Source: Bacteroidetes bacterium UBA7688
Lineage (GTDB): Bacteria > Bacteroidota > Bacteroidia > Chitinophagales > Chitinophagaceae
Length of the DNA stretch: 17,611 nt
NCBI GenBank assembly: GCA_002482815.1
Contig: DLGS01000386.1
Location: forward strand, 1 to 17,611
Direction of reading: 5' to 3'
Positions 7,169 through 14,205 of the stretch are shown one piece after another. Positions within the stretch are counted from its first letter, which is position 1. Every line of letters starts with the position of its first letter. The notes under the pieces were generated by a model, which was given only the letters and a program-made list of their open reading frames with translations, did no database searches and was not told the DNA's origin. Made by a program: the position numbers and the translations under genes.

Positions 7169-8218
7169 ATGAAATCTTTTTCAATTCAAAAATTATTAAG
7201 ACAAAATATCAAAAGTCTTGTAGCCTATTCTTCTGCTAGGTCAGAATTCAATGGCAACGCTTCTATATTTTTAGATGCCAATGAAAACAGCATGGGCAGT
7301 CTTGTTGGTGGACAATATAACCGGTATCCTGATCCGCAACAAGCGCAGCTAAAAACGCAGCTGGCGAAATTGAAAGGGGTAAACCAAGAACAGATATTTC
7401 TGGGAAATGGAAGTGATGAAGCAATTGATTTATTATTCAGGGCCTTTTGTAATCCTTCACAAGACAGCGTTTTATGTTTTCCGCCTACTTATGGGATGTA
7501 TGCAATAGCAGCAAAAATTAATGAAGTAGAAGTGCTTGAAGTGCCACTAGACGCTAATTTTCAAATCAAGATTGAAGCAGCGCTTAATGCCATCAAGTTA
7601 ACAACAAAAATGATTTTCATTTGCAGCCCCAACAACCCTACTGGAAATCTGATTTCTATGGAAAGCATTGACTTTTTATTGATTCATTTTGATGGTATTG
7701 TCTTGGTAGATGAGGCTTACGTAGATTTTTCTGAATCTGCGTCATGGGTCGAAAAACTTGATCAATACCCCAATCTTGTTGTGCTGCAAACCCTTTCTAA
7801 AGGTTGGGGTTTGGCAGGATTAAGAATTGGATTGGCCATTTCATCTCCTGAAATCATCGCTATTCTCAATAAAATCAAGTATCCATACAACATTAATACT
7901 GCAGCGCAAGAGCTGGCTATACAAGCTATTGCTAAGGTTACTCAAAAAAATGACTGGATTCAGGAATTAAATAAAGAGCGGGATTTGTTGATAAAAAATC
8001 TTGAAAAAATCTCTATTGTAACAAAGGTTTTTCCAACAGATGCCAATTTTGTTTTGGTAAGATTTTTAGAGGCCAACAAAATCTACGACTACCTCAAAAC
8101 AATTGGCATTGTTACACGCAATCGATCCGGTATTGCTCTATGCGAAGATTGTCTGCGCATCACTATCGGAACAAAAGATGAAAACAGTCAATTAATTAAA
8201 GCACTAAAGAATTTTTAG
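7169..8218 (+). CDS. hisC: Histidinol-phosphate aminotransferase
   Basis: HisC is a PLP enzyme (fold type I) that transaminates imidazole acetol-phosphate with glutamate to give histidinol phosphate. Visible residues include the substrate-side DANEN near 37-41, RYPDP (52-56), GNGSDEAID (79-87), SPNNPTG (153-159) and D181 in VDEAYVDF. K211 in TLSKGWGLAGLRIG is the Schiff-base lysine and R219 the phosphate-binding arginine. The 349-residue length is normal. The ATG lies 2 bp after the hisD stop, which fits translational coupling. Confidence 0.97.
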   Translation: MKSFSIQKLLRQNIKSLVAYSSARSEFNGNASIFLDANENSMGSLVGGQYNRYPDPQQAQLKTQLAKLKGVNQEQIFLGNGSDEAIDLLFRAFCNPSQDSVLCFPPTYGMYAIAAKINEVEVLEVPLDANFQIKIEAALNAIKLTTKMIFICSPNNPTGNLISMESIDFLLIHFDGIVLVDEAYVDFSESASWVEKLDQYPNLVVLQTLSKGWGLAGLRIGLAISSPEIIAILNKIKYPYNINTAAQELAIQAIAKVTQKNDWIQELNKERDLLIKNLEKISIVTKVFPTDANFVLVRFLEANKIYDYLKTIGIVTRNRSGIALCEDCLRITIGTKDENSQLIKALKNF

Positions 8219-8220
8219 AA

Positions 8221-9330
8221 ATGAAGAAAAAAATACTATTTATTGATCGGGATGGAACCATCATTCAGGAACCACCCATAACACATCAGGTTGATACGTT
8301 AGAGCAAATGGTTTTTTTACCCAATGTCATCAGAATGCTGCATAAAATCCAGCAGGAACTTGATTTTGAGTTGGTCATGGTTACCAATCAGGATGGTTTG
8401 GGGACGGCTGTTTATCCTCAGGGAAATTTTGATGCTGTACAAACTAAAATGCTTGAAATTCTTACGAATGAAGGCGTTTATTTCAAGGCAATTCATATTG
8501 ATACCTCGTTTGAACACGAACAAAAAAATACACGGAAACCAGGTGTTGGCATGTTAGCCTCTTATTTTTCGGATGAGTATGATTTGCGGCAATCTTTTGT
8601 AATTGGCGATCGGTTAACAGATGTGCAGTTGGCCAAAAATTTAAATGCAGGTGCTATTTTAATTTCCGATTTAAATGTAGAACCAACAGTAGCGGAACGC
8701 TGTTTTCAAACCAGCAATTGGATTGAAATATACAGTTTCCTCAAAGCAAATAATCGTATTGTTCAGTATTCCAGAATAACAAATGAAACGAACATTTCAC
8801 TTCGGTTAAATTTGGATGGAAACGGAATTTATCAAGTTTCAACGGGCCTAAGATTTCTTGATCATATGATGGAGCAACTATCAAAGCACTCCTCTATTGA
8901 TATTGAGTTATCAGCAAATGGAGACCTTGATATTGATGAACATCATACTGTCGAAGACATTGCGATAGCATTGGGCCAGGCTTTTAATAATGCGCTTGGA
9001 AAAAAAATGGGGCTTGAGCGATATGGATTCTGCCTACCAATGGACGATGCATTGGCGCAGGTTGCCATTGATTTTGGTGGAAGAAATTGGATAGAGTGGT
9101 CGGCCGATTTTAAAAGAGAAAAAATTGGCGATGTTCCGACAGAATTGTTTTATCATTTTTTCAAATCATTTAGTGACGGCGCGCGGTGCAACATCAACAT
9201 CAAAGCAGAGGGCACAAATGAGCATCATAAAATTGAAGCCATTTTCAAAGCTTTTGCGCGTGCCATAAAAATGGCTATCCGTATAGACAAGGAAAATATG
9301 AGTTTACCCAGCACCAAAGGAATGTTATGA
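8221..9330 (+). CDS. hisB: Bifunctional histidinol-phosphatase / imidazoleglycerol-phosphate dehydratase
   Basis: This 369-residue fusion provides the dehydratase step and the histidinol-phosphate phosphatase step. Residues 1-170 form a HAD phosphatase: nucleophile D9 and acid D11 (DRDGT), T55 (VTNQDG), K106 (RKPG) and D130 (IGDRLTD). Residues about 181-369 form the dehydratase, with metal-binding histidines in LDHMMEQLSKH (213-223), DEHHTVED (239-246) and NEHHKIEA (333-340). The zinc loop of the E. coli phosphatase half (a CxH...CxC arrangement) is replaced here by IDTSFEHEQKNTRKP, with no cysteines. The fusion means no separate hisN is needed. The gap from hisC is 2 bp, and the stop overlaps hisH as ATGA (9327-9330). 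Confidence 0.96.
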   Translation: MKKKILFIDRDGTIIQEPPITHQVDTLEQMVFLPNVIRMLHKIQQELDFELVMVTNQDGLGTAVYPQGNFDAVQTKMLEILTNEGVYFKAIHIDTSFEHEQKNTRKPGVGMLASYFSDEYDLRQSFVIGDRLTDVQLAKNLNAGAILISDLNVEPTVAERCFQTSNWIEIYSFLKANNRIVQYSRITNETNISLRLNLDGNGIYQVSTGLRFLDHMMEQLSKHSSIDIELSANGDLDIDEHHTVEDIAIALGQAFNNALGKKMGLERYGFCLPMDDALAQVAIDFGGRNWIEWSADFKREKIGDVPTELFYHFFKSFSDGARCNINIKAEGTNEHHKIEAIFKAFARAIKMAIRIDKENMSLPSTKGML

Positions 9331-9908
9331 AAATTGTTATTGTAGATTACAATGTTGGAAATATTAATTCGGTCTTTTTTGCCTTACAACGTTTAGGGGT
9401 TAATGCAATTGTTTCAGACGATGCCAGTGTTATTACTTCTGCCGATAAAGTGATTCTGCCGGGAGTGGGTACGGCAAATTTTGCCATGCAATCCTTGTGC
9501 AAAAAGGGTTTGGATAAAGTTATTATCAACCTTACGAAACCGGTTCTTGGTATTTGTTTGGGTATGCAATTGTTATGTGAACACTCGGAAGAAAATGATA
9601 CACCATGTTTGGGTGTTTTTAAACACAAAGTGAAACGATTTTCAGGTACTTTGAAAGTGCCGCAAATGGGCTGGAATACAATTAACAATTTGATCGGCCC
9701 ACTATTTGAAAACCTTGATGAAAGCGCTTATCAATATTTTGTGCACAGTTATTATGTTGGCTTAAACTCGCAAACAATTGCCACAACAAATTATTTGATT
9801 GACTATAGTGCTGCGCTTCAATTTGAAAACTTTTATGGTGTTCAGTTTCATCCGGAAAAGTCCTCAAAGCCAGGCTCTTTAATCCTGAAAAACTTCATTA
9901 ATTTATGA
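9327..9908 (+). CDS. hisH: Imidazole glycerol phosphate synthase, glutaminase subunit
   Basis: HisH is a class I glutamine amidotransferase that passes ammonia to HisF. The catalytic triad is visible: C77 in GICLGMQLL, and H175 and E177 in VQFHPEKS. The oxyanion region is LPGVGTA (44-50), and PQMGWN (112-117) is typical of the family. The 193-residue length is normal. Its start overlaps the hisB stop and its own stop overlaps the hisA start (ATGA at 9905-9908). hisA lies between it and its partner hisF, as in enterobacterial operons. Confidence 0.97.
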   Translation: MKIVIVDYNVGNINSVFFALQRLGVNAIVSDDASVITSADKVILPGVGTANFAMQSLCKKGLDKVIINLTKPVLGICLGMQLLCEHSEENDTPCLGVFKHKVKRFSGTLKVPQMGWNTINNLIGPLFENLDESAYQYFVHSYYVGLNSQTIATTNYLIDYSAALQFENFYGVQFHPEKSSKPGSLILKNFINL

Positions 9909-10624
9909 TACAAGTTATTCCCGCTATGGATCTTATTAACGGCAAATGTGTCCGCCTCGAACAAGGCGATTTTTCCAAAAGCACTCTATATGGTTCATCA
10001 CCTGTGGAGATGGCAAGAAAAATTGAAGATGCTGGTTTCAGGCGTTTACACCTTGTGGATTTGGACGGCGCAAAAAGTGGTCGGCCGGCTAATCTCCACA
10101 TATTGGAAGCCATTGCAAAAAGCACCACTTTAATGGTTGATTACGGAGGTGGCATTAAGTGCACGGAGGATGTAGAAAATGTTTATAAGGCCGGCGCCAA
10201 AATTATCAACCTTGGTACGATCGCTGTCAAAAATCCATCACTTGTATTTGCATGGGCACAACAATTTGGTGCAGATAAAATATGGCTTGGTGCAGATGTT
10301 TTCAATAAGAAGCTTATGATAAATGGCTGGAAAGTACATACGGATATTATGATTGAAGATTTTATCAAACCGTATGCTGACAAAGGTTTTAAGCACTTTT
10401 TTTGTACGGATATTTCAAAAGACGGCATGTTGGCTGGCTGTGCTACTGATTTATATCGCCAATTGATAAAAAGTTTTCCAGGCATCGAATTAATAGCCAG
10501 TGGTGGTGTATCGTCATTGGCTGATATTGATGAATTAAATCTTGCAGGCTGTGCAGCTGTAATAGTAGGTAAAGCTATTTATGAAGAACGAATTAAATTA
10601 AGTGATTTAAAAAAATACTTGTGA
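9905..10624 (+). CDS. hisA: ProFAR isomerase
   Basis: HisA isomerises ProFAR to PRFAR. It is a TIM barrel related to HisF. The general base is D9 (IPAMDLINGKCVRL) and the general acid region contains D131 (LGADVFN). Phosphate-binding loops include GGGIK (81-85) and ASGGVSS (198-204). TDISKDGML (168-176) corresponds to the conserved second-half loop. The length is 239 residues. The start overlaps the hisH stop, and hisF begins 3 bp after its stop. Confidence 0.97.
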   Translation: MIQVIPAMDLINGKCVRLEQGDFSKSTLYGSSPVEMARKIEDAGFRRLHLVDLDGAKSGRPANLHILEAIAKSTTLMVDYGGGIKCTEDVENVYKAGAKIINLGTIAVKNPSLVFAWAQQFGADKIWLGADVFNKKLMINGWKVHTDIMIEDFIKPYADKGFKHFFCTDISKDGMLAGCATDLYRQLIKSFPGIELIASGGVSSLADIDELNLAGCAAVIVGKAIYEERIKLSDLKKYL

Positions 10625-10627
10625 TTT

Positions 10628-11386
10628 ATGGCTTTGACGAAGAGAATAATTCCCTGCCTGGATGTTAGTGGTGGCAAGACGGTGAAAGGTATTCACTTTG
10701 CGGAAATGGTCATAATGGGTGATCCGATTATTATGGCAAAGCAATACGCAATTGAAGGTGCAGACGAGCTTGTATTTTTGGATATTAGCGCAACAATAGA
10801 GCAAAGGAAAACTTTTGCTAAACTGGTATCGCAAATAGCTCATGAAATTGACATTCCATTTACTGTTGGTGGTGGTATCCAAAGTATCAGCGATGTTGAA
10901 GTGCTGTTGAAAGCAGGTGCCGACAAGATTTCGATTAATAGTGCTGCAATTAAAAATCCGCAATTATTAACAGAGTTGAATAAGCAATTTGGTAGCCAAT
11001 GTATTGTTTTGGCGGTTGATGCTAAATGCATCGATGGCGTATCTTATATTTTCTCTAATGCAGGTAAGGTTTTTACCGGTATTAAAACCATTGATTGGGT
11101 GAAGCAAGCTGAGAGCAGCGGGGTAGGTGAGATATTACTCACGTCTATTGATCATGATGGTACTAAGGAGGGGTTTGCCTTAGAATTAATAGATACGATA
11201 TCAAACGCAATGAGCATTCCTGTCATAGCGAGTGGTGGAGCAGGAAATGCATATCATTTTAAAACACTTTTTGCAAGTACTAATTGTGATGCTGCATTAG
11301 CCGCCTCAATTTTTCATAATGGAAATTTATCCTTACCTGATTTAAAAATTAGTCTAAAAAATAACAACATTAATGTCCGTTTATGA
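10628..11386 (+). CDS. hisF: Imidazole glycerol phosphate synthase, cyclase subunit
   Basis: HisF uses ammonia from HisH to convert PRFAR to imidazole glycerol phosphate and AICAR. The 252-residue TIM barrel shows the catalytic aspartates D12 (IPCLDVSGGKTVKG) and D131 (LAVDAK), phosphate loops FTVGGGI (78-84) and IASGGAG (200-206), and TSIDHDGTKEGF (172-183). Its stop overlaps the hisI start as ATGA (11383-11386). Confidence 0.97.
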   Translation: MALTKRIIPCLDVSGGKTVKGIHFAEMVIMGDPIIMAKQYAIEGADELVFLDISATIEQRKTFAKLVSQIAHEIDIPFTVGGGIQSISDVEVLLKAGADKISINSAAIKNPQLLTELNKQFGSQCIVLAVDAKCIDGVSYIFSNAGKVFTGIKTIDWVKQAESSGVGEILLTSIDHDGTKEGFALELIDTISNAMSIPVIASGGAGNAYHFKTLFASTNCDAALAASIFHNGNLSLPDLKISLKNNNINVRL

Positions 11387-11988
11387 AACCAGATTTTGAG
11401 AAGTACGACAATAAATTAATGCCTGTCATTATTCAGGACTTTGTATCGAACCAGGTATTAATGCAAGCCTTTATGAATGAAGAGGCTTTCCTGCAAAGTA
11501 TAAAAACCAACAGAATCACTTTCTTTAGCCGGTCCAAAAACCGGCTTTGGACAAAGGGCGAAAGCTCAGGAAATTTTTTGGATATCAAAGAATATTTTTT
11601 GGATTGTGATGGCGATTCATTATTGTTTACAGTAGTGCCCCGCGGGCCTGTTTGTCATACTGGTCAACACTCTTGTTACGGTAATGAGTCGTTCAGAACA
11701 AGTGTCCTTGACAGGTTGGGATCTATTATTGCTCAACGGAAAGTTAGGGACGATAAAGCCTCTTATGTGTCCTCGTTATTTCAAGAAGGCATTAATAAAA
11801 TTGCACAAAAAGTGGGAGAAGAATCTGTGGAATTGATTATTGAAGCAAAAGATAATAATGATGAATTGTTTTTGGGAGAGGCAGCAGATTTAATGTTTCA
11901 TTATCTTATTCTTCTGGAAGCAAAAGGTTTTCAATTGTGTGATGTTGAAGCAGTCCTGGCACAGAGATTTAAATCAAATCAGCGATAA
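11383..11988 (+). CDS. hisI: Bifunctional PR-AMP cyclohydrolase / PR-ATP pyrophosphatase
   Basis: This 201-residue HisIE fusion performs steps two and three of the pathway. The N-terminal cyclohydrolase (about 1-105) shows FFSRSKNRLWTKGESSGN (47-64) and metal ligands in DCDGD (74-78), with zinc cysteines C75, C91 and C98 (RGPVCHTGQHSCY). The C-terminal MazG-like pyrophosphatase (about 107-198) has KVGEESVELIIEA (143-155) and GEAADLMFH (165-173), with acidic magnesium ligands. It is the last gene of the operon. No strong intrinsic terminator follows before the next promoter, about 30 bp downstream. Confidence 0.97.
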   Translation: MKPDFEKYDNKLMPVIIQDFVSNQVLMQAFMNEEAFLQSIKTNRITFFSRSKNRLWTKGESSGNFLDIKEYFLDCDGDSLLFTVVPRGPVCHTGQHSCYGNESFRTSVLDRLGSIIAQRKVRDDKASYVSSLFQEGINKIAQKVGEESVELIIEAKDNNDELFLGEAADLMFHYLILLEAKGFQLCDVEAVLAQRFKSNQR

Positions 11989-12015
11989 ATTATTTTTTGA
12001 AAAAGGAATAAATAA

Positions 12016-12046
12016 TTTGGTGGAATGAAATTCTTCTTTACTTTTG
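12016..12046 (+). promoter_or_regulatory. Promoter of the cysteine/sulfate operon
   Basis: TTTG (12016-12019), a 19-bp spacer and TACTTTTG (12039-12046) match the Bacteroidota housekeeping promoter TTTG-N19-TAnnTTTG exactly. Transcription would begin near 12053, about 15 nt before the first helix of the SAM riboswitch. Confidence 0.75.
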
Positions 12047-12067
12047 CATCAGTTCTTTAAAACGATT

Positions 12068-12178
12068 ACTTATTAAGAAAGGCAGAGGGTAATGGCCCAT
12101 TGAAGCCTTAGCAACCTTTTCAATTCAGTTTGAAAAACAGGTGCTAATTCCATCCTATTTATTTAGGGTAGATAAGTC
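12068..12178 (+). promoter_or_regulatory. SAM-I (S-box) riboswitch aptamer
   Basis: The segment follows the S-box consensus in order: CTTATTAAG, a purine-rich AGAGGG, ATGGCCCA, TGAAGCC, TAGCAACC, then GGTGCTAATTCC. P1 is closed by ACTTAT (12068-12073) with ATAAGT (12172-12177). P4 is ATCCTA with TAGGGT around TTTATT. S-adenosylmethionine binding would stabilise P1. Placed before sulfate-assimilation and cysteine genes, it should switch the operon off when SAM is plentiful. Confidence 0.93.
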
Positions 12179-12230
12179 AGAGCAAAATTGTAAAATTCAC
12201 GTTTACTATATTTAGCACTTCTGATTTATC
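12171..12230 (+). promoter_or_regulatory. Antiterminator helix of the SAM riboswitch
   Basis: GATAAGTCAGA (12171-12181) can pair with TCTGATTTATC (12220-12230) over 11 bp with one G-U wobble. The first strand includes the 3' side of P1 and the second takes most of the terminator 5' arm and loop. SAM binding (P1 plus terminator) and read-through (antiterminator) therefore exclude each other. Confidence 0.8.
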
Positions 12231-12247
12231 AGAGGTGCTTTTTTTTT
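12214..12247 (+). terminator. SAM-controlled intrinsic terminator
   Basis: AGCACTTCTGA (12214-12224) pairs with TCAGAGGTGCT (12229-12239) around a TTTA loop: 11 bp with one wobble, followed by nine T residues. It is the expression platform of the upstream S-box. Confidence 0.92.
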
Positions 12248-12323
12248 GATCTCAAATCAAAAGCTTCTGAATTATTCTGAGTGGGCAATCGTACAAAGCA
12301 ATTCAAAAATTAATTTTCTAAAA

Positions 12324-12434
12324 ATGAAAACAGCAACAACGTACCGTGGCTTAGGCTTTACTACTAACAGTTCATCTGTTCGTATGTCTATGTGTTGTTG
12401 TTGTTGTCATTCGCATTGTTGTCCTAACAATTAA
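12324..12434 (+). CDS. Cysteine-rich leader peptide of the cys operon
   Basis: This 36-codon ORF runs from ATG 12324 to TAA 12432. It begins MKTATTYRGLGF and ends SMCCCCCHSHCCPNN. Seven of its last 13 residues are Cys (five consecutive TGT codons at 12393-12407 and two at 12417-12422). It sits after the SAM-controlled terminator and before cysH, whose product starts the reductive arm of cysteine synthesis. Position and codon content suggest a leader whose translation reports Cys-tRNA supply. Polycysteine upstream ORFs are known to act as cysteine-responsive attenuators in mycobacteria; the extension to this organism is inference. A small metal-binding peptide is an alternative. No strong terminator lies between it and cysH, so the mechanism could be Rho-dependent or translational. 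Confidence 0.72.
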   Translation: MKTATTYRGLGFTTNSSSVRMSMCCCCCHSHCCPNN

Positions 12435-12551
12435 TCCCTCCCGTTTTAATTAAATTCAATTAATGACCAGGCTGCATTGTTCAGCTTGTGGGATAGGTCT
12501 GTTCTGACTTTTCGGTTTAATCCATTTACTTTCTAAATTAAATAACAGCAG
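12435..12551 (+). other. Spacer between the Cys-rich ORF and cysH
   Basis: This 117-nt spacer contains only weak hairpins: AGGCTG with CAGCTT (about 6 bp) and AGGTC with GACTT (5 bp, followed by a poor TTTTC tract). An AT-only TTAATT/AATTAA stem is also possible. None is a convincing intrinsic terminator, and no second promoter is evident. Confidence 0.4.
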
Positions 12552-13274
12552 ATGTCACATCTACTAGAAGAAGTGTTCGTGCACTTGTCACAACAAATTG
12601 AATTGTTGTCAATTGAAGATGCACTGAATACGCTCTCCCTTTTTGCCAATGACAAATTAACGTTTTCCACGAGTTTCAGTAACGAGGATCAGGTATTGAC
12701 AGATATTTTGGTTCGGTCCAATACTCCGGTTAATATTTTCACTTTAGACACGGGTCGGTTATTTGAAGAAACCTATGACACCTGGCATAGAACAAAAGTG
12801 CATTACAACATTCAAATAAAAGCATTTTTTCCTGAGGCGGGAGAGGTGAGCTCTTTTCTGCAACAGCACGGCCCCAATTCCTTCTATGAATCTGTTGATT
12901 TACGAAAGGAATGTTGCAGCATCCGTAAAATACTGCCTCTTGGCAATGCTTTGAAAGGACAGCTGGTTTGGATTACAGGCTTACGTGCAGAACATTCCTT
13001 GAATAGAACAGACTTAAAAAGACTGGAGTGGGATGAGGTAAATCAAATCATCAAATTCAATCCACTTGTTCACTGGACAACAGAAGATGTAAAAGAGTAT
13101 ATCCTGGCCAATAAAGTTCCCTTTAATCCATTAACCGAAAAAGGTTTTGTAAGTATTGGTTGTGCCCCTTGTACAAGAGCAATTAACACTGGTGAAGACT
13201 TTAGAGCTGGCAGATGGTGGTGGGAAGAAAACAGTAAGAAAGAATGCGGACTACACATTAACCCAAAAAAATAA
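12552..13274 (+). CDS. cysH: Adenylyl-sulfate (APS/PAPS) reductase
   Basis: CysH reduces activated sulfate to sulfite. The 240-residue protein has the PP-loop-like TFSTSFSNEDQVLTD (37-51). It also has the four cysteines that bind a [4Fe-4S] cluster in the APS-reducing subfamily: C121-C122 (KECCSIRK) and C204/C207 (GCAPCTRA). The catalytic cysteine is C232 in ECGLH near the C-terminus. Enzymes that use only PAPS lack the CC...CxxC set, so APS is the likely substrate. The absence of an APS kinase gene (cysC) from the window, both as a separate gene and fused to cysN, agrees. It is the first enzyme gene after the SAM and Cys leader elements, 4 bp before cysD. Confidence 0.95.
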   Translation: MSHLLEEVFVHLSQQIELLSIEDALNTLSLFANDKLTFSTSFSNEDQVLTDILVRSNTPVNIFTLDTGRLFEETYDTWHRTKVHYNIQIKAFFPEAGEVSSFLQQHGPNSFYESVDLRKECCSIRKILPLGNALKGQLVWITGLRAEHSLNRTDLKRLEWDEVNQIIKFNPLVHWTTEDVKEYILANKVPFNPLTEKGFVSIGCAPCTRAINTGEDFRAGRWWWEENSKKECGLHINPKK

Positions 13275-13278
13275 AAAC

Positions 13279-14187
13279 ATGACAACATTTTCAACAGATT
13301 ATTTAAGCCAGTTAGAGTCGGAATCAATTCATATTCTTCGTGAGGTAGCTGGTCAATTTGAGCGTCCCGCGCTGCTTTTCAGTGGTGGAAAAGACTCATT
13401 AGTTCTTGTACATCTGGCATTAAAAGCCTTTCGGCCGGGTAAGCTTCCCTTCCCATTGGTACACATTGATACCGGTCATAATTTTCCTGAAGCACTTTCC
13501 TTCAGAGATAAACGTGTGGAGGAAATTGGAGAAACCTTAATAGTTCGAAATGTAGAAGATACCATTATCAAACAGAATCTTACTGAGCCCAAAGGCAAAT
13601 TCGCCAGTAGAAATGCTCTTCAGACTTTTACCCTTTTGGAAACTATTCAGGAATTTGAATTTGATGCTTGTATCGGTGGTGCCCGCAGAGATGAAGAGAA
13701 GGCAAGAGCTAAGGAAAGGATCTTTTCAGTAAGAGATGAATTCGGACAATGGGATCCCAAGTTGCAAAGACCTGAACTCTGGAATATTTACAATGGAAGG
13801 ATAAACAAAGGGGAAAATGTCCGGGTATTTCCAATCAGCAATTGGACGGAACTTGACGTATGGAATTATATTAAAAGAGAGTCCATCGCCTTACCCGAAA
13901 TCTATTTTGCTCATCAAAGATCATTGATTGAATACCAAAATCAACTGATTGCTGTCTCTCCTTTTATTCAGATTGATGACGATGATGTGATCCTTTCAAA
14001 AAAAGTGAGGTATAGGACAGTGGGTGATATGACATGCACCGCTGCTGTAGCATCTGATGCAGAAACTATTGATGACATTATTCGGGACATTTTGGGTTCA
14101 AGAACCAGTGAACGTGGAGAAACGCGTATTGATGATAAAGTATCTGAAGCGGCAATGGAAGACAGGAAAAAAAATGGTTATTTCTAA
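13279..14187 (+). CDS. cysD: Sulfate adenylyltransferase subunit 2
   Basis: CysD, with the GTPase CysN, activates sulfate with ATP to form APS. The 302 residues equal the usual length. The PP-loop SGGKDS is at 35-40. Other conserved stretches are HIDTGHNFPEAL (62-73), GGARRDEEKARAKER (133-147), VFPISNWTELDVW (183-195) and the C-terminal RYRTVGDMTCTAA (244-256). The frame is open upstream to 13156, inside cysH, but conservation begins at MTTFSTDYL, so the ATG at 13279 is chosen. The spacing from cysH is 4 bp and to cysN 18 bp. Confidence 0.97.
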   Translation: MTTFSTDYLSQLESESIHILREVAGQFERPALLFSGGKDSLVLVHLALKAFRPGKLPFPLVHIDTGHNFPEALSFRDKRVEEIGETLIVRNVEDTIIKQNLTEPKGKFASRNALQTFTLLETIQEFEFDACIGGARRDEEKARAKERIFSVRDEFGQWDPKLQRPELWNIYNGRINKGENVRVFPISNWTELDVWNYIKRESIALPEIYFAHQRSLIEYQNQLIAVSPFIQIDDDDVILSKKVRYRTVGDMTCTAAVASDAETIDDIIRDILGSRTSERGETRIDDKVSEAAMEDRKKNGYF

Positions 14188-14205
14188 CAAAGTAAAAACA
14201 AACAA

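Noticed and set aside
11987..12018. 9-bp inverted repeat AAATTATTT/AAATAATTT after hisI as a his-operon terminator
   Set aside because: The stem is A/T only with no clean T-tract and overlaps the -33 box of the cys promoter.
12246..12323. Longer version of the Cys-rich ORF starting at TTG 12246
   Set aside because: That TTG overlaps the T-tract of the SAM terminator; the internal ATG at 12324 is a far better start.
13156..13278. 41-codon N-terminal extension of cysD into cysH
   Set aside because: It overlaps the conserved CxxC and catalytic-Cys part of cysH; CysD similarity begins at the ATG at 13279.
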